Below are positions 15,356 to 24,691 of a stretch of 64,000 bases of DNA, piece after piece; position 1 is the stretch's first letter, and each line of letters begins with the position of its first letter. The stretch lies in assembly GCA_027493885.1 (NCBI GenBank), contig JAOSJZ010000001.1:2722622-2786621 (forward strand), read 5' to 3'. Source of the stretch: Gaiella sp. Lineage in GTDB: Bacteria; Actinomycetota; Thermoleophilia; Gaiellales; Gaiellaceae. A program made the position numbers and the translations under genes. A model generated the notes under the pieces. The model was not told the DNA's origin, made no database searches, and saw only the letters and a program-made list of their open reading frames with translations.

Positions 15356-16198
15356 CTACGCGGCGAGCGCGAGGCCGACGAGGGTCGGTAGGACGATCCA
15401 GACGCCGACCATGAGGACGATCGCGACGACGGCGAACGTGCGGCAGCCGTCCTTCGGCGGCATGCCGCAGTGGCCGATGTCCTCCCAGACCGCGCGGAGA
15501 GGCTCGCGCACCGAGAGCCGGATCCTGCTGCTCGCGAGCGCCGTGCCGCGGAGGATGGTCCACGAGAGACCGACGCCGATCGCGACGCCCCCGAGCCCGA
15601 CGAGCGTCGCCACCCACCAGTTCGCGAACGTGAATCCGCTCGCGAGCCGCCACAGCGTCGCGGTGACCGGGATGAGGATCCCCGCGAGGACGAACGACGG
15701 CACGCCGATCTCGCGCGAGCGCATGATCTCCACGAGCGCCTGGGCGTCGAACCGCGCCGGCCGCAGGAGCTTGAGCTCGGGCGAGCTCGAGGCCGCCTCC
15801 AGCTCGCGGGCCCAGTAGAGGTTGCGCATCTGCGTGACGACGTTCTTCACGTGCGAGACGACGAGGTACCGGGCGACGAGCTCGACGAGCCAGCGGACGA
15901 CGTGCCTGAGCGGCCCGAGCGAGGCCGCCGCCTGCGAGCCGCGGAAGCCGTGGCGGCGCAGGCTCTCGAGCGCCTCGATCGCCCGCCGGTGGTCGGCGTC
16001 GAACCGCTCGGGGCGCGCGAGCGGCGTCGTGCGCGCGAGCTCGGCGAGCAGCTCGCGCTCGCGTGGCGACGAGACGTCGAGCTCGTCGAGGAAGCTCGCG
16101 ATCGCGTTGTCGTCGCCCGAGAGCAGCCGCAGGCGCTCGAGTGGGTTCTCGAGCTCGGCGGCCCCCTTCGCGTCCCCGGCGTGCGAGATCCCGGTCAC
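15356..16198 (-). CDS. integral membrane protein of unknown function
   Basis: 280 residues. The first ~85 are soluble and charged with Arg-rich helices (ERERELLAELARTTPLARPE). Then hydrophobic segments at about 90-110, 165-185 (SFVLAGILIPVTATLWRLAS), 190-215 (WWVATLVGLGGVAIGVGLSW) and the C terminus (VVAIVLMVGVWIVLPTLVGL). A Cys pair lies in the last loop (GHCGMPPKDGCRTF), which might bind metal or form a disulfide. I do not recognise the family. Divergent from the zinc protease at 16237 with a 38-base gap that must hold both promoters. Confidence 0.7.
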   Translation of the reverse strand: MTGISHAGDAKGAAELENPLERLRLLSGDDNAIASFLDELDVSSPRERELLAELARTTPLARPERFDADHRRAIEALESLRRHGFRGSQAAASLGPLRHVVRWLVELVARYLVVSHVKNVVTQMRNLYWARELEAASSSPELKLLRPARFDAQALVEIMRSREIGVPSFVLAGILIPVTATLWRLASGFTFANWWVATLVGLGGVAIGVGLSWTILRGTALASSRIRLSVREPLRAVWEDIGHCGMPPKDGCRTFAVVAIVLMVGVWIVLPTLVGLALAA

Positions 16199-16236
16199 GT
16201 GGCCGGGATCGTACGTCGTTGTTACCCTTCCGGCAC

Positions 16237-16920
16237 ATGGATGGCTGGGCTCTCTACTTCGCGTTCCTCATTCCGCCGCTGGTCATCGGCTTCGTCGTCC
16301 AGGCGTGGCTGAAGAAGACGGTTGCGGCAAATATGCAGGTCGCCGTCGGCAACGGGTTGACCGGGGCGGACATCGCACGCCAGATCCTCGATCGGAACGG
16401 CCTCCACGACGTCCCCGTGGACGCCTCGCCCAGCGGCCCGCTCTCCGACCATTACGACCCGCGCAAGAAGTCGGTGCACCTGTCGGAGCCCGTCTACGCG
16501 GGCCGGTCGATCGCCTCGACGGCAATCGCGGCGCACGAGGTCGGGCACGCGATCCAGCACGAGAAGGCCTACGGGCCGTTCCGCGTGCGCTCGGCGATGT
16601 GGCCCGCGGTGGCGTTCGCCTCGCAGGCGTGGCTCTTCCTGCTGATGATCGGGCTTTTCGCCCAGATCGCCGGGCTGATGACCTTCGCCGTGATTCTGTA
16701 CGCCGTCGTCGTCCTCTTCCAGCTCGTGACGCTCCCCGTCGAGTTCGACGCGTCGCGCCGGGCGATGGCGCAGATCTCGGACCTCGGGCTCGTCTCGACC
16801 GGAGAGTCGCATGGCGCCCGGAAGGTGCTCACCGCCGCGGCGATGACCTACGTCGCAGGGGCGCTGGCCGCGCTCTCGCAGCTCGCGTACTGGCTGCTGG
16901 TGATCAACAACCGCAACTGA
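16237..16920 (+). CDS. membrane-bound zinc metallopeptidase (YugP-like, DUF-type neutral zinc protease)
   Basis: 227 residues. N-terminal anchor (LYFAFLIPPLVIGFVVQAWL), then YDPRKKSVHLSEPVYAGRSI, then the zinc motif AAHEVGHAIQHE (HExxH, about residues 98-102), two or three membrane helices and EFDASRRA supplying the third ligand. This is the PF04298 family. Role in the cell not established; likely degrades or processes membrane proteins. Normal length. Confidence 0.88.
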   Translation: MDGWALYFAFLIPPLVIGFVVQAWLKKTVAANMQVAVGNGLTGADIARQILDRNGLHDVPVDASPSGPLSDHYDPRKKSVHLSEPVYAGRSIASTAIAAHEVGHAIQHEKAYGPFRVRSAMWPAVAFASQAWLFLLMIGLFAQIAGLMTFAVILYAVVVLFQLVTLPVEFDASRRAMAQISDLGLVSTGESHGARKVLTAAAMTYVAGALAALSQLAYWLLVINNRN

Positions 16921-16966
16921 GCGTGGCCTTCGGCCGCGCCCAGGCCCAGAACACTGACGTTCCCTC

Positions 16967-18106
16967 GTGAGGGTCATCGCGCTCATCATTCGGGCAGGGG
17001 CGGTCGTCGCCGCGAGCGCGTTCGCGTTCTCGCTGCTCGTCGACAGCGGGCCCAAGCCTGCGACGGCGGCGCGGCCCGATCTCTCCTCGGTCACGGCACC
17101 TGCGCCGAAGCCGAAGCCGACCGTGGCGAGGCAGCCTGCGACGCCGGGGGTGCCGCAGGGCGTGGTCGCGATCGTCGCGACCGGCGACATCGTCATGGGC
17201 TCCACGCCGAACCTGCCGCCCGACGGTGGGCGCTCGTTCTTCTCCGACGTCCAGACCGACCTCGCGGGCGACGTCGTGCTCGGGAACCTCGAGGGCACGC
17301 TCTCGACCGGCGGCGGCTCCAAGTGCGGCAAGGGCTCGACGAACTGCTTCGCTTTCCAGACGCCGCCCTCGTACGCCCGCTGGCTGCGCGACGCCGGCTT
17401 CACGACGCTGAACCTGGCGAACAACCACGCGTACGACTTCGGCGCGGGCGGTCTCCGGCAGACGACGAACGCGCTCGCCGGCGCCGGCCTGCAGTGGACG
17501 GGCCGGCCGGGCCAGATCACGGTGCAGAAGGTCGGCGCGATCCGGGTCGCGCTCGTCGGCTTCGCCCCCTACCCGTGGGCGCAGTCGCTGACGGACATCG
17601 CGGCGGCGAAGCGCCTCGTCCGCAAGGCCGCCCGGGAGGCCGACGTCGTCGTCGTGAGCATGCACGCCGGCGCCGAGGGCGCAGAGCGCCAGCACGTCAC
17701 GCGCAGGAACGAGCTCTTCCTGGGCGAGAACCGCGGCAACCCGGTGCGGCTCGCACACGCGGCCGTCGACTCCGGCGCCGACCTCGTCGTCGGCCACGGC
17801 CCGCACGTGCTGCGCGGGATGGAGTGGTACAAGGGCCGGCTGATCGCCTACTCGCTCGGCAACTTCGCGGGCTACAAGGTGTTCGCGCTCGGTGGGCCGC
17901 TCTCGACGAGCGGCATCCTGCGCGTGACCCTTCGCGGCGACGGGCGCTTCGAGACGGGGCGACTCGTGCCGACGCACCTCGTCGGCGCCGGGCTCCCCGC
18001 GATCGACCCCGCCGAGGCGGCGCACGGCGTCGTGCGCACGCTCTCGCGCGAGGACTTCGGAACCCGCGGCGTGAAGATCTCCCGCGACGGGATCCTCTCG
18101 CGGTAG
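16967..18106 (+). CDS. CapA-family secreted metallophosphatase-like protein
   Basis: 379 residues. N-terminal hydrophobic signal or anchor (VIALIIRAGAVVAASAFAFS), a proline/lysine-rich linker, then the CapA domain with the metal-binding motifs of calcineurin-like enzymes: VATGDIVMGS, GNLEGTLS, NLANNHAYDFG, GHGPHVLRGME and YSLGNFAG. Family knowledge: CapA is linked to poly-gamma-glutamate capsule but most relatives are generic extracellular phosphoesterases. No capBC partners here, so capsule synthesis is not supported. Confidence 0.85.
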   Translation: MRVIALIIRAGAVVAASAFAFSLLVDSGPKPATAARPDLSSVTAPAPKPKPTVARQPATPGVPQGVVAIVATGDIVMGSTPNLPPDGGRSFFSDVQTDLAGDVVLGNLEGTLSTGGGSKCGKGSTNCFAFQTPPSYARWLRDAGFTTLNLANNHAYDFGAGGLRQTTNALAGAGLQWTGRPGQITVQKVGAIRVALVGFAPYPWAQSLTDIAAAKRLVRKAAREADVVVVSMHAGAEGAERQHVTRRNELFLGENRGNPVRLAHAAVDSGADLVVGHGPHVLRGMEWYKGRLIAYSLGNFAGYKVFALGGPLSTSGILRVTLRGDGRFETGRLVPTHLVGAGLPAIDPAEAAHGVVRTLSREDFGTRGVKISRDGILSR

Positions 18107-18192
18107 CCGCGCGGTACGTGAGATGACCGGACGGGTACCGGTCACAACACGTCTTGCGTCCTCCGCCGAGGCTCGTACTCTGTGGAGTCCGT

Positions 18193-20054
18193 ATGCCGAC
18201 TCGCTTCGTCGTCCTCGCCGCGCTCCTCCTCGCCGCTCTCGCCGGCCCCCACGCCGGCGCCTCGTCCGCCGCCTCGGACTTCGTGTGGGTGCTGCAGAAG
18301 ACGGAGGCGAACCCGTTCGGGGACAAGCTGCCGCCCAACGCCACAGGCGGCGGGAGCCCCGGCCACATCGACTGGGGTACCACCGTGGTCCCGCAGGCGG
18401 AATTCGACGTCGACTTCAACCAGCCGCCCAGGCAGGTCGCGCCCGGCGCCAAGGTCACGTTCACCGCTACGGTCACCGGCAGGCTGACCGGGGAGAAGAC
18501 GCAGCAGGGGTTCCGCACCGCGGACGTGATCCTGCTCGTGAACGACCGCTGGGTCGGGTCACTGACCGGATCACGGGTGCATTGCGTCGATCCGATCGGC
18601 ACGGAGCCGATCTCGTGCGTCGAGTCCGATCTCGATAGGGGATCGGCGTCGTACGTCAGTCCGACCCACGGCACCACCTTCTCGGTCGGTATCGGCGTGC
18701 TCAACTGCGGCCCCTGCTACGTCCGCTACACGTACAGAGCCGTAGCGCGCGGCTCCGGCTCGTCGCCCGCTAAACCGTCGCCGCCGCCGGCGTCGACGGG
18801 CGCGCTCGGAATCGACTACACGATGCCCGAGCGGTTCGGGCGACAAGGGCCGGACGGGCTCGTCCACTACCCGACGAAGGCGGAGATCCGGCCGCAGAGG
18901 TGGCGGGTCGACTTCGTCGTCCGGAGGGGGACGGGAAGGCATGCACGGCGGGAGACGTCGTGACGGTCTCTGCCGCGGGTGCCACGAGCTTCCACCGGAC
19001 CGGCGGTACGCCGTGCACGTTCTACGGGCTGTTCGCGAAGGAAGGATCGCCGACGATCACCGTCAGGCTCCGCGCGAGCGACGGGAAGACGCTGCAGGGA
19101 GCGCGAGAGATCGTCCTGCAGGACTGGCTGATCGTCGGGATCGGTGACTCGAACGGCTCCGGCGAAGGGGCCCCGGACGTCCCCAAGCCGAGCACCGGCG
19201 TGGCCGCGAGGTGGCAGAGCGTCCACTGCGACCGCTCCGCCAACTCCTACCAGGCCCAGACTGCCAGGACGGTCGAGCGGCGCGACCCCCGCACCTCGGT
19301 CACGTTCGTCCATCTCGCCTGCTCGGGCGCGTCAATCGCGCGCGGCCTGCTCGGTCCGTACGGCGGCATCAACCCGGGCATCCTGCACCGCCCCCAGGTG
19401 AACGCGATGACGACGCTCGCGCAGGGTCGGGAGATCGACGCCGTGATCGTCTCGATCGGCGTCAACGACCTCGGTTTCGCTGACCTCGTCAAGCACTGCA
19501 TCGCCTACCCCAACTGCCCTGCCCGTGCCTTCCCGAGCCTGACCTCGACGACGACGCTGGACGAGGTCATGCAGCAGCGGCTCGCGGCGCTGACCGCCAC
19601 GGGCGGCCTCTACGACCAGCTCTCGCGCGCTCTCAAGGACGCCGGCATCCCTGCCCGGCGGGTCGTAATCACCGAGTACTTCGACTCAACGAGGGACGAG
19701 AACGGCCGGACCTGCGACCCCCTCATCTCGACGGGTCTGACCGCATTCGACCGGGCCGAGGCGGTATGGGCTGCCGAGCGGGTGCTGATCCCGCTCAACG
19801 GCGCGGTGCGCGCAGCCGCGCAGAAGCATGGCTGGCGCCTCGTGACGGGCTCACAGGAGGGCTTCCGCCGGCACGGCTACTGCTCGAAGGACCCGTGGAT
19901 CGTCGGGCTCACCGAGTCGCTCGCGAGTCAGGGCGACGCCAATGGCACACTCCACTCGACCACACGTGGGAACACGTTCCAGGCTGCGCGGGTCTATTCG
20001 CGCCTGCGGCTCGAGCTGTACGCTAACGGCCGCACCCGGCGGCCCGCTCCGTAG
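18193..20054 (+). pseudogene. secreted SGNH/GDSL hydrolase with N-terminal beta domain, split by a frameshift
   Basis: Starts at ATG 18193 with a signal peptide (MPTRFVVLAALLLAALAG) and a beta-rich region that contains an Ig-like segment. At about 18925-18935 (CCGGAGGGGGACGGG) the frame shifts by -1: before it reads RWRVDFVVRR, after it EGDGKACTAGDVVTVSAAG, and the second frame runs to 20054 with the SGNH blocks IVGIGDSNGSGEGAPD (catalytic Ser in GDS), ACSGASI, and SIGVNDLGF. Adding one G restores a single protein of about 620 residues. Family knowledge: such proteins are extracellular esterases/lipases. The final His-Asp block is less clear. If the lesion is real the hydrolase lacks its signal peptide and is dead. 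Confidence 0.75.
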
Positions 20055-20209
20055 CGCGGGCACTCGCTGTTGATCCGCACTCTGGGGACGCGGGCTCCGG
20101 CACGCCGCGATCGGGGTCGCCGGCCCTACCCGACGTGAACGTGTTTGCAGCTCGTCCCGGTTGCGCTCGGGCGGCTCGCCTGTGCAGACTGGACACGAGG
20201 CACGCGTCC

Positions 20210-20518
20210 GTGAACGAGCTCGTCACCCGCCCGGCGAAGTCGTCGGAACAGTCGCGCACCGCGCGCAAGACGCCGCGCGTGGTCGTGATCGAGGCGCTCG
20301 GGCCGCTGACGATCCTCGGCGGCATCGTCTGGGCCTTTGCGCAGCCCTACCGGGTGACGTTCTTCTACGCCGACGGCAAGGGGTTCTGGGACTGGGCGGT
20401 CCAGCCACCGCTCCTCGCGGTGCTGGTCGGATTGCTCTTCTCGCTCCTCGTCGCGCCGGGGCTCGTCGAGGACCTCGAGCGGGCGGACGAGGCACGCGAG
20501 GATGCTCCCACGCGCTGA
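20210..20518 (+). CDS. small membrane protein of a copper-type operon
   Basis: 102 residues from GTG 20210 (an upstream ATG at 20135 adds Cys/Arg-rich, unlikely sequence). Two hydrophobic segments (VVVIEALGPLTILGGIVWAFA and LLAVLVGLLFSLLVAPGLV) around an aromatic loop RVTFFYADGKGFWDW. No family recognised. Its end overlaps the next gene by 17 bases, and that gene overlaps a CopC-CopD fusion, so it is the first member of a three-gene membrane operon. Confidence 0.65.
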   Translation: MNELVTRPAKSSEQSRTARKTPRVVVIEALGPLTILGGIVWAFAQPYRVTFFYADGKGFWDWAVQPPLLAVLVGLLFSLLVAPGLVEDLERADEAREDAPTR

Positions 20519-21083
20519 GATCGCGCACTGGCTGTTCGCGGCCGGCTTCCTCTTCTTCGGGCTCGTGTTGCTCGCCGAGGCGATCGTCGGGCAGGCGGTC
20601 TTCCGGCGGCGAGCGTGGCGTGCGTACCTCTGGCCGTCGCTAGCGCTCTTCGCCGGCGTCTGGCTCTGGGTGATCGCGATCTTCTCGACGTTCTCGACGC
20701 TGCATCTCGTGGCGCACTCGATCTGGGCGCAGGCCGCCACCGCCGCGGGAGCCGTGGAGCTCGCGCGCGTCCGCGGCCGGTTGCATTCGTCCTACTGGTC
20801 GCTCGTGACGGCCGGTGCGCTCCTGGTCTCCGGCGGCTCGTTCCTCGTTCACGAGCAGAACGGCTGGCTCTTCTCCCGTTCCGCGTTCCTCCACCACCTG
20901 ATCGGGTGGACGCTCGTGGTCGCGTCGCTGTTCCCGCTCGGCGCCGCGCTCCGGCCGCGGCGCGCCGTGTGGGTGTACGGGTTCGCCCTGACGTGGATCG
21001 CCGTCGCGGTGATGCTCTTCTCGGACCGCGACATCGCTCCCATCTTCGGGCATCTCTCCGACCTCGCCGGCGGCACGCCGTGA
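20502..21083 (+). CDS. multi-pass membrane protein in CopCD operon
   Basis: 193 residues, about six hydrophobic segments and several conserved-looking histidines at helix edges (AEIAHWLFAAGF, STLHLVAHSIWAQ, SFLVHEQNGW, FLHHLIGW). Such His placement suggests heme or copper contact but I cannot name the family. Starts inside the end of the previous gene and its TGA overlaps the GTG of the CopC-CopD gene, so all three are coupled. Confidence 0.7.
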   Translation: MLPRAEIAHWLFAAGFLFFGLVLLAEAIVGQAVFRRRAWRAYLWPSLALFAGVWLWVIAIFSTFSTLHLVAHSIWAQAATAAGAVELARVRGRLHSSYWSLVTAGALLVSGGSFLVHEQNGWLFSRSAFLHHLIGWTLVVASLFPLGAALRPRRAVWVYGFALTWIAVAVMLFSDRDIAPIFGHLSDLAGGTP

Positions 21084-22393
21084 GGCGCGCGGTCGTCGCG
21101 GCGGCCGCGCTCGCGACTGCCCTCGCCGTGCCTGCCACCGCCTCGGCGCACGCGACGATGAAGGAGGCGCACCCGGCCGAGCAGGGGCGGGTCGAGCAGC
21201 CGCCGCGGGAGATCACGCTTCGCTTCGACCAGTCCGTCGAGGCGCCGCCGAACGCGATCGTCGTTCTCGCGCCGGACGGACGGCGCCTCTCCGGCACGGT
21301 GACGCAGACCGATCGAAACACCGTCGTGCGCGCCCGGGTGCGCGGAGCGGTGAGCGGCCAGGCGTACACGGTGCGCTGGCGCGTGGTTTCCGCCGACGGC
21401 CACGTGGGCATGGGCGTCTTCACGTTCGGCGTCGCGGTCACCCCTCCGCCGCCGACCGAGGCTGTCGGCTCCTCCGGGATGACCTGGCGCGACGACGCGG
21501 CCCGCTGGGCGCTCTTCGCCTCGCTCGCGCTGATGATCGGCGTGGTCGGGATCCGCCTGCTCGTCCTACCGGGCGAGCTCGATCCGCGTGTCGAGCGGCG
21601 GATTCACCTGCTCGGCGCCCTCGGCGCGTTCCTCGCGCTCAACACCGGCATCGCCGGGTTCGTGATCCGCTCGGCGAACGCACTCCAGGTGTCGGGCGTC
21701 GACCTGCTCTACGCCGACCTGTCGCCGTTCGCCGAGTCGACGCGCTTCGGCACGGCCTTCCTCGTCACGACGCTCGGATTCGGCGTCTGCTTGACGATCC
21801 TCGTCGTCGCCTGGGCGCTCGACGTGCCGCTCTTGCGCTGGCCCGCCTTTCTCCTCGGCCTCGCTCTGGTCTGGGGCTATCCGCTCTCCGGGCACCAGGC
21901 GACCGAGCCGAACGCAACGCTGCTCGGGGCGGTCGCCGACTGGGTGCACCTGGTGACGGCGATGCTCTGGGTCGGTGGCGTCCTCACGCTCGCGGTCGTC
22001 GTCTGGCCGCTCGCCCCGCGCCTGCGTCGTGAGGCCTTCCTGCGCTTCTCGCGCGTCGCCGTCCTCCTCGTCGGGCTCCTCGTCGCGGCGGGAACCATCG
22101 TCGCGATCGAGCGGCTGCCCGAGCTGTCCGATCTCTGGGGCACGTCGTACGGGCAGACGCTCCTCGTCAAGATCGGGCTCGTGTGCGTCGCGCTCGCATG
22201 GGGCGGCTTCCATCACGCGGTCGTCCGCCCACGGCTCGAGCGCGGCGTGACGCCCCCCGGCGTCGGCAGAAGCCTGCTCGGCGAGAGCGCCGTGGCGCTC
22301 GCCGTCCTCTTCGCGGCCGCGGTCCTCGTGAACGGAGCCCCGCCGCCGGTCGAGGCCGGCTCGACGACCGCAACCCCGACATCGGTGCGATAG
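21080..22393 (+). CDS. CopC-CopD fusion, copper resistance/uptake protein
   Basis: 437 residues from GTG 21080. Signal sequence ending TASAHATMKEAHPAEQG; the mature N-terminal His (HATM) and the DGHVGMGVFTFGV strand are the Cu(II) ligands of the CopC cupredoxin-like domain (residues ~24-120). A linker leads to eight hydrophobic segments of a CopD domain (WVHLVTAMLWVGGVLTL holds the typical His-Trp helix). Family knowledge: CopC binds periplasmic copper and CopD moves it across the membrane; CopC-CopD fusions (YcnJ-like) are common in Gram-positives. Separate from the copA operon, so import or delivery to cuproenzymes is more likely than export. Confidence 0.87.
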   Translation: MRRAVVAAAALATALAVPATASAHATMKEAHPAEQGRVEQPPREITLRFDQSVEAPPNAIVVLAPDGRRLSGTVTQTDRNTVVRARVRGAVSGQAYTVRWRVVSADGHVGMGVFTFGVAVTPPPPTEAVGSSGMTWRDDAARWALFASLALMIGVVGIRLLVLPGELDPRVERRIHLLGALGAFLALNTGIAGFVIRSANALQVSGVDLLYADLSPFAESTRFGTAFLVTTLGFGVCLTILVVAWALDVPLLRWPAFLLGLALVWGYPLSGHQATEPNATLLGAVADWVHLVTAMLWVGGVLTLAVVVWPLAPRLRREAFLRFSRVAVLLVGLLVAAGTIVAIERLPELSDLWGTSYGQTLLVKIGLVCVALAWGGFHHAVVRPRLERGVTPPGVGRSLLGESAVALAVLFAAAVLVNGAPPPVEAGSTTATPTSVR

Positions 22394-22413
22394 CGCCTCG
22401 CGCGCCGTCGCCC

Positions 22414-23388
22414 CTACGGGACGAGGACGAGCGCGCCGCGCACCGCGCCGGCGCGGAGGCGGGCGAGCGCCTCGTTCGCTCGCGCGAGCGGCACGGGCTC
22501 GACGTGCGTCCGAACGGGAACCTTCGGGGCGAGCGCGAGGAAGTGCTCCCCGTCCGCGCGCGTCAGGTTGGCCACCGAGCGGACGACGCGCTCGCCCCAG
22601 AGGAGCTCATACCGAAAGGACGGGATGTCGCTCATGTGGATCCCGGCGCAGACGACGACGCCGCCCTTGCGAACGTGTGCGAGCGCCGTGGGCACGAGCT
22701 CGCCCGCAGGCGCGTAGAGGATCGCCGCGTCGAGTTCGACGGGCGGGCCTTCGGCGGTGTCGCCCGCCCACGTCGCCCCGAGTGAGCGCGCGAACGCTTG
22801 CGCCTCTACGTCGCCTGGGCGCGTCAGCGCATAGACCTCGCGCCCCTCGTGGACAGCCACCTGGCAGACGATGTGCGCCGCTGCCCCGAACCCGTACAGC
22901 CCGACACGCGCGGCGTCGCCGGCGAGGCGGAGCGAGCGGTAGCCGATCAGTCCGGCGCAGAGCAGCGGGGCCGCCTCGACGGCGCCGAGCGACACGGGGA
23001 GAGGAAAGCAGAACCGCTCGTCGGCGGCGCAGAGCTCCGCGTAGCCGCCGTCCAGGTCGTAGCCCGTGAACCGCGCGCGGTCGCAGAGGTTCTCGTGCCC
23101 CGTGAGGCAGTACCGGCACTCACCGCACGTCCAGCCGAGCCACGGCACGCCGACGTGGTCGCCCGGCGCGAAACGTCCCGCGCTCGCCACCACCTCCGCG
23201 ACGATCTCGTGCCCGGGGACGAGCGGCAGCTTCGGGTGGGCCAGCTCACCGTCGACGACGTGCAGGTCGGTGCGGCAGACCCCGCACGCGAGCACGCGGA
23301 GGAGCGCCTGCCCCGGCTGCGGCTCCGGATCGGGCAGCTCGGCGGCCTTGAGCGGCGCGCCGGGAGCGTGGAGCACCATCGCCCTCAT
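22414..23388 (-). CDS. zinc-dependent alcohol dehydrogenase family protein
   Basis: 324 residues. MDR-type dehydrogenase: catalytic zinc Cys in CGVCRTDLH, GHE (PGHEIVAEV), and four structural-zinc Cys in CGECRYCLTGHENLC; Rossmann fold GLYGFGAAAHIVCQVA, where the usual GxGxxG is GFGAAA. Length is slightly short for the family (often 330-350). Family knowledge: propanol-preferring/aromatic alcohol dehydrogenases, NAD(P)-dependent. It is divergent from the kynureninase-like gene with a 24-base gap, hence probably shares a regulatory region with it. Confidence 0.9.
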   Translation of the reverse strand: MRAMVLHAPGAPLKAAELPDPEPQPGQALLRVLACGVCRTDLHVVDGELAHPKLPLVPGHEIVAEVVASAGRFAPGDHVGVPWLGWTCGECRYCLTGHENLCDRARFTGYDLDGGYAELCAADERFCFPLPVSLGAVEAAPLLCAGLIGYRSLRLAGDAARVGLYGFGAAAHIVCQVAVHEGREVYALTRPGDVEAQAFARSLGATWAGDTAEGPPVELDAAILYAPAGELVPTALAHVRKGGVVVCAGIHMSDIPSFRYELLWGERVVRSVANLTRADGEHFLALAPKVPVRTHVEPVPLARANEALARLRAGAVRGALVLVP

Positions 23389-23412
23389 CGCCGCTCCTCT
23401 ACGCTCCGATCC

Positions 23413-24576
23413 ATGCGCGACCTTCTCGACTACCGCTCCGAGTTCCCGATCCTCGAGCACACGACGTATCTGATCAACCACTCGCTCGCGGCGATGCCGC
23501 GCCGGGCGGAGGACCGTCTCCGAGAGTACGCTCGCATGTGGGCGGAGCGCGGCATCCGCTCCTGGGGCGAGGGCTGGTGGACGACGCCGATGACGGTCGG
23601 CGACCAGGTCGGGCGGATCGTCGGCGCGCCACCCGGCTCGACGGTGATGCACCAGAACGTCGCGGTCGCCGAGGCGGTTGTGCTCTCGTGCTTCCGGCCG
23701 GTCGACCCGGCACGGAACCGGGTCGTGTACGAGCGGGGCAACTTCCCCTCGGTGCGCTACCTCTACCAGGCGCAGCCGGACCTCGAGGTGGTCGTCTGCG
23801 AAGAGCGCGAAGCCGGCGCGATCGTGGCCGCGATCGACGAGCGAACGCTCCTCGTCCCGATCAGCCATGTCCTCTTCAAGACGGCCGAGATCCAGGATGT
23901 CGAGCCGATCGTGCGTCGCGCCCGCGAGGTCGGCGCGCACGTGATCCTCGACTGCTACCAGTCGGCGGGGATCGTGCCGCTCGACGTGACCGCGCTCGGG
24001 GTCGACTTCGCGGTGGGCGGCTCCGTCAAGTGGCTCTGCGGGGGGCCGGGCAACGGCTGGCTCTACGTGCGTCCCGACCTGGCCGACCGGCTCGAGCCGA
24101 CCTTCACGGGCTGGCAGGCCCACGAGACGCCGTTCGCCTTCGAGGAGGAGATGCGCTTCGCCACCGGCGCGGCGCGCTTCCTCACCGGGACGCCGAACGT
24201 GCCGGCGCACTTCGCCGCGACGGCGGGATACGACCTGATCGAGGAGGTCGGCGTCGAGCGCATCCGCGCCAACTCGCTCCGCCAGACGCAGCTCCTGATC
24301 GATCTCGCCGACGAGGCGGGCTTCGAGGTGCGGAGCCCGCGGTCGGCCGAGCGGCGCGGGGGCACGGTCACGGTGCACGTGCCCGACTTCCCCGCCGTCC
24401 ACCGCGAGCTGACGGAGCGGCAGATCCTCTGCGACTTCCGTCCCGATGCGGGGATCCGCCTCGGCCCGCACTACTACACCTCGGACGAGGAGCTCCGCTT
24501 CGCGATGGGGCAGATCGGGGAGATCCTCGAGACCGGGGCACACGAGCGGCACGTCGGCGTCGTCGCGCAGCACTGA
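23413..24576 (+). CDS. kynureninase-like PLP-dependent enzyme (aminotransferase class V fold)
   Basis: 387 residues. Fold-type I PLP enzyme: SHVLFKTAEIQD, ILDCYQSAGIVPLDV (Asp that contacts the PLP pyridine), and the Schiff-base lysine in GGSVKWLCGGPGNGWLYV. The YRSEFPILEHTTYLINHSL start and the WCGGPG-like turn are closest to kynureninases, which split L-kynurenine to anthranilate and alanine. No other tryptophan-degradation gene (TDO, formamidase) is nearby, so the substrate is not proven; the dehydrogenase divergent to it may act in the same path. Confidence 0.82.
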   Translation: MRDLLDYRSEFPILEHTTYLINHSLAAMPRRAEDRLREYARMWAERGIRSWGEGWWTTPMTVGDQVGRIVGAPPGSTVMHQNVAVAEAVVLSCFRPVDPARNRVVYERGNFPSVRYLYQAQPDLEVVVCEEREAGAIVAAIDERTLLVPISHVLFKTAEIQDVEPIVRRAREVGAHVILDCYQSAGIVPLDVTALGVDFAVGGSVKWLCGGPGNGWLYVRPDLADRLEPTFTGWQAHETPFAFEEEMRFATGAARFLTGTPNVPAHFAATAGYDLIEEVGVERIRANSLRQTQLLIDLADEAGFEVRSPRSAERRGGTVTVHVPDFPAVHRELTERQILCDFRPDAGIRLGPHYYTSDEELRFAMGQIGEILETGAHERHVGVVAQH

Positions 24577-24653
24577 GCGCCGCCTGCGGCGTCGCCGAGT
24601 GCAGCACCTCAGGGGACTGCCCCCAGAAGGGACTGTCCCCGGCGGCCGTCGCT

Positions 24654-24682
24654 GGGGTCAGGCACCTTCGGTGCCAGACCCC
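24654..24682. repeat. intergenic palindrome, family B copy 1
   Basis: GGGGTCAGGCACC-TTC-GGTGCCAGACCCC, a 13-base inverted repeat with one central A/A mismatch in each arm, between convergent genes. Preceded at 24611-24640 by GGGGACTGCCCCC...GGGACTGTCCCC, another palindromic pattern. Placed as a terminator. Confidence 0.75.
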
Positions 24683-24691
24683 GTCGGGCTG

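Noticed and set aside
16967..18106. Poly-gamma-glutamate capsule locus
   Set aside because: CapA-like protein alone; capB and capC are not adjacent.
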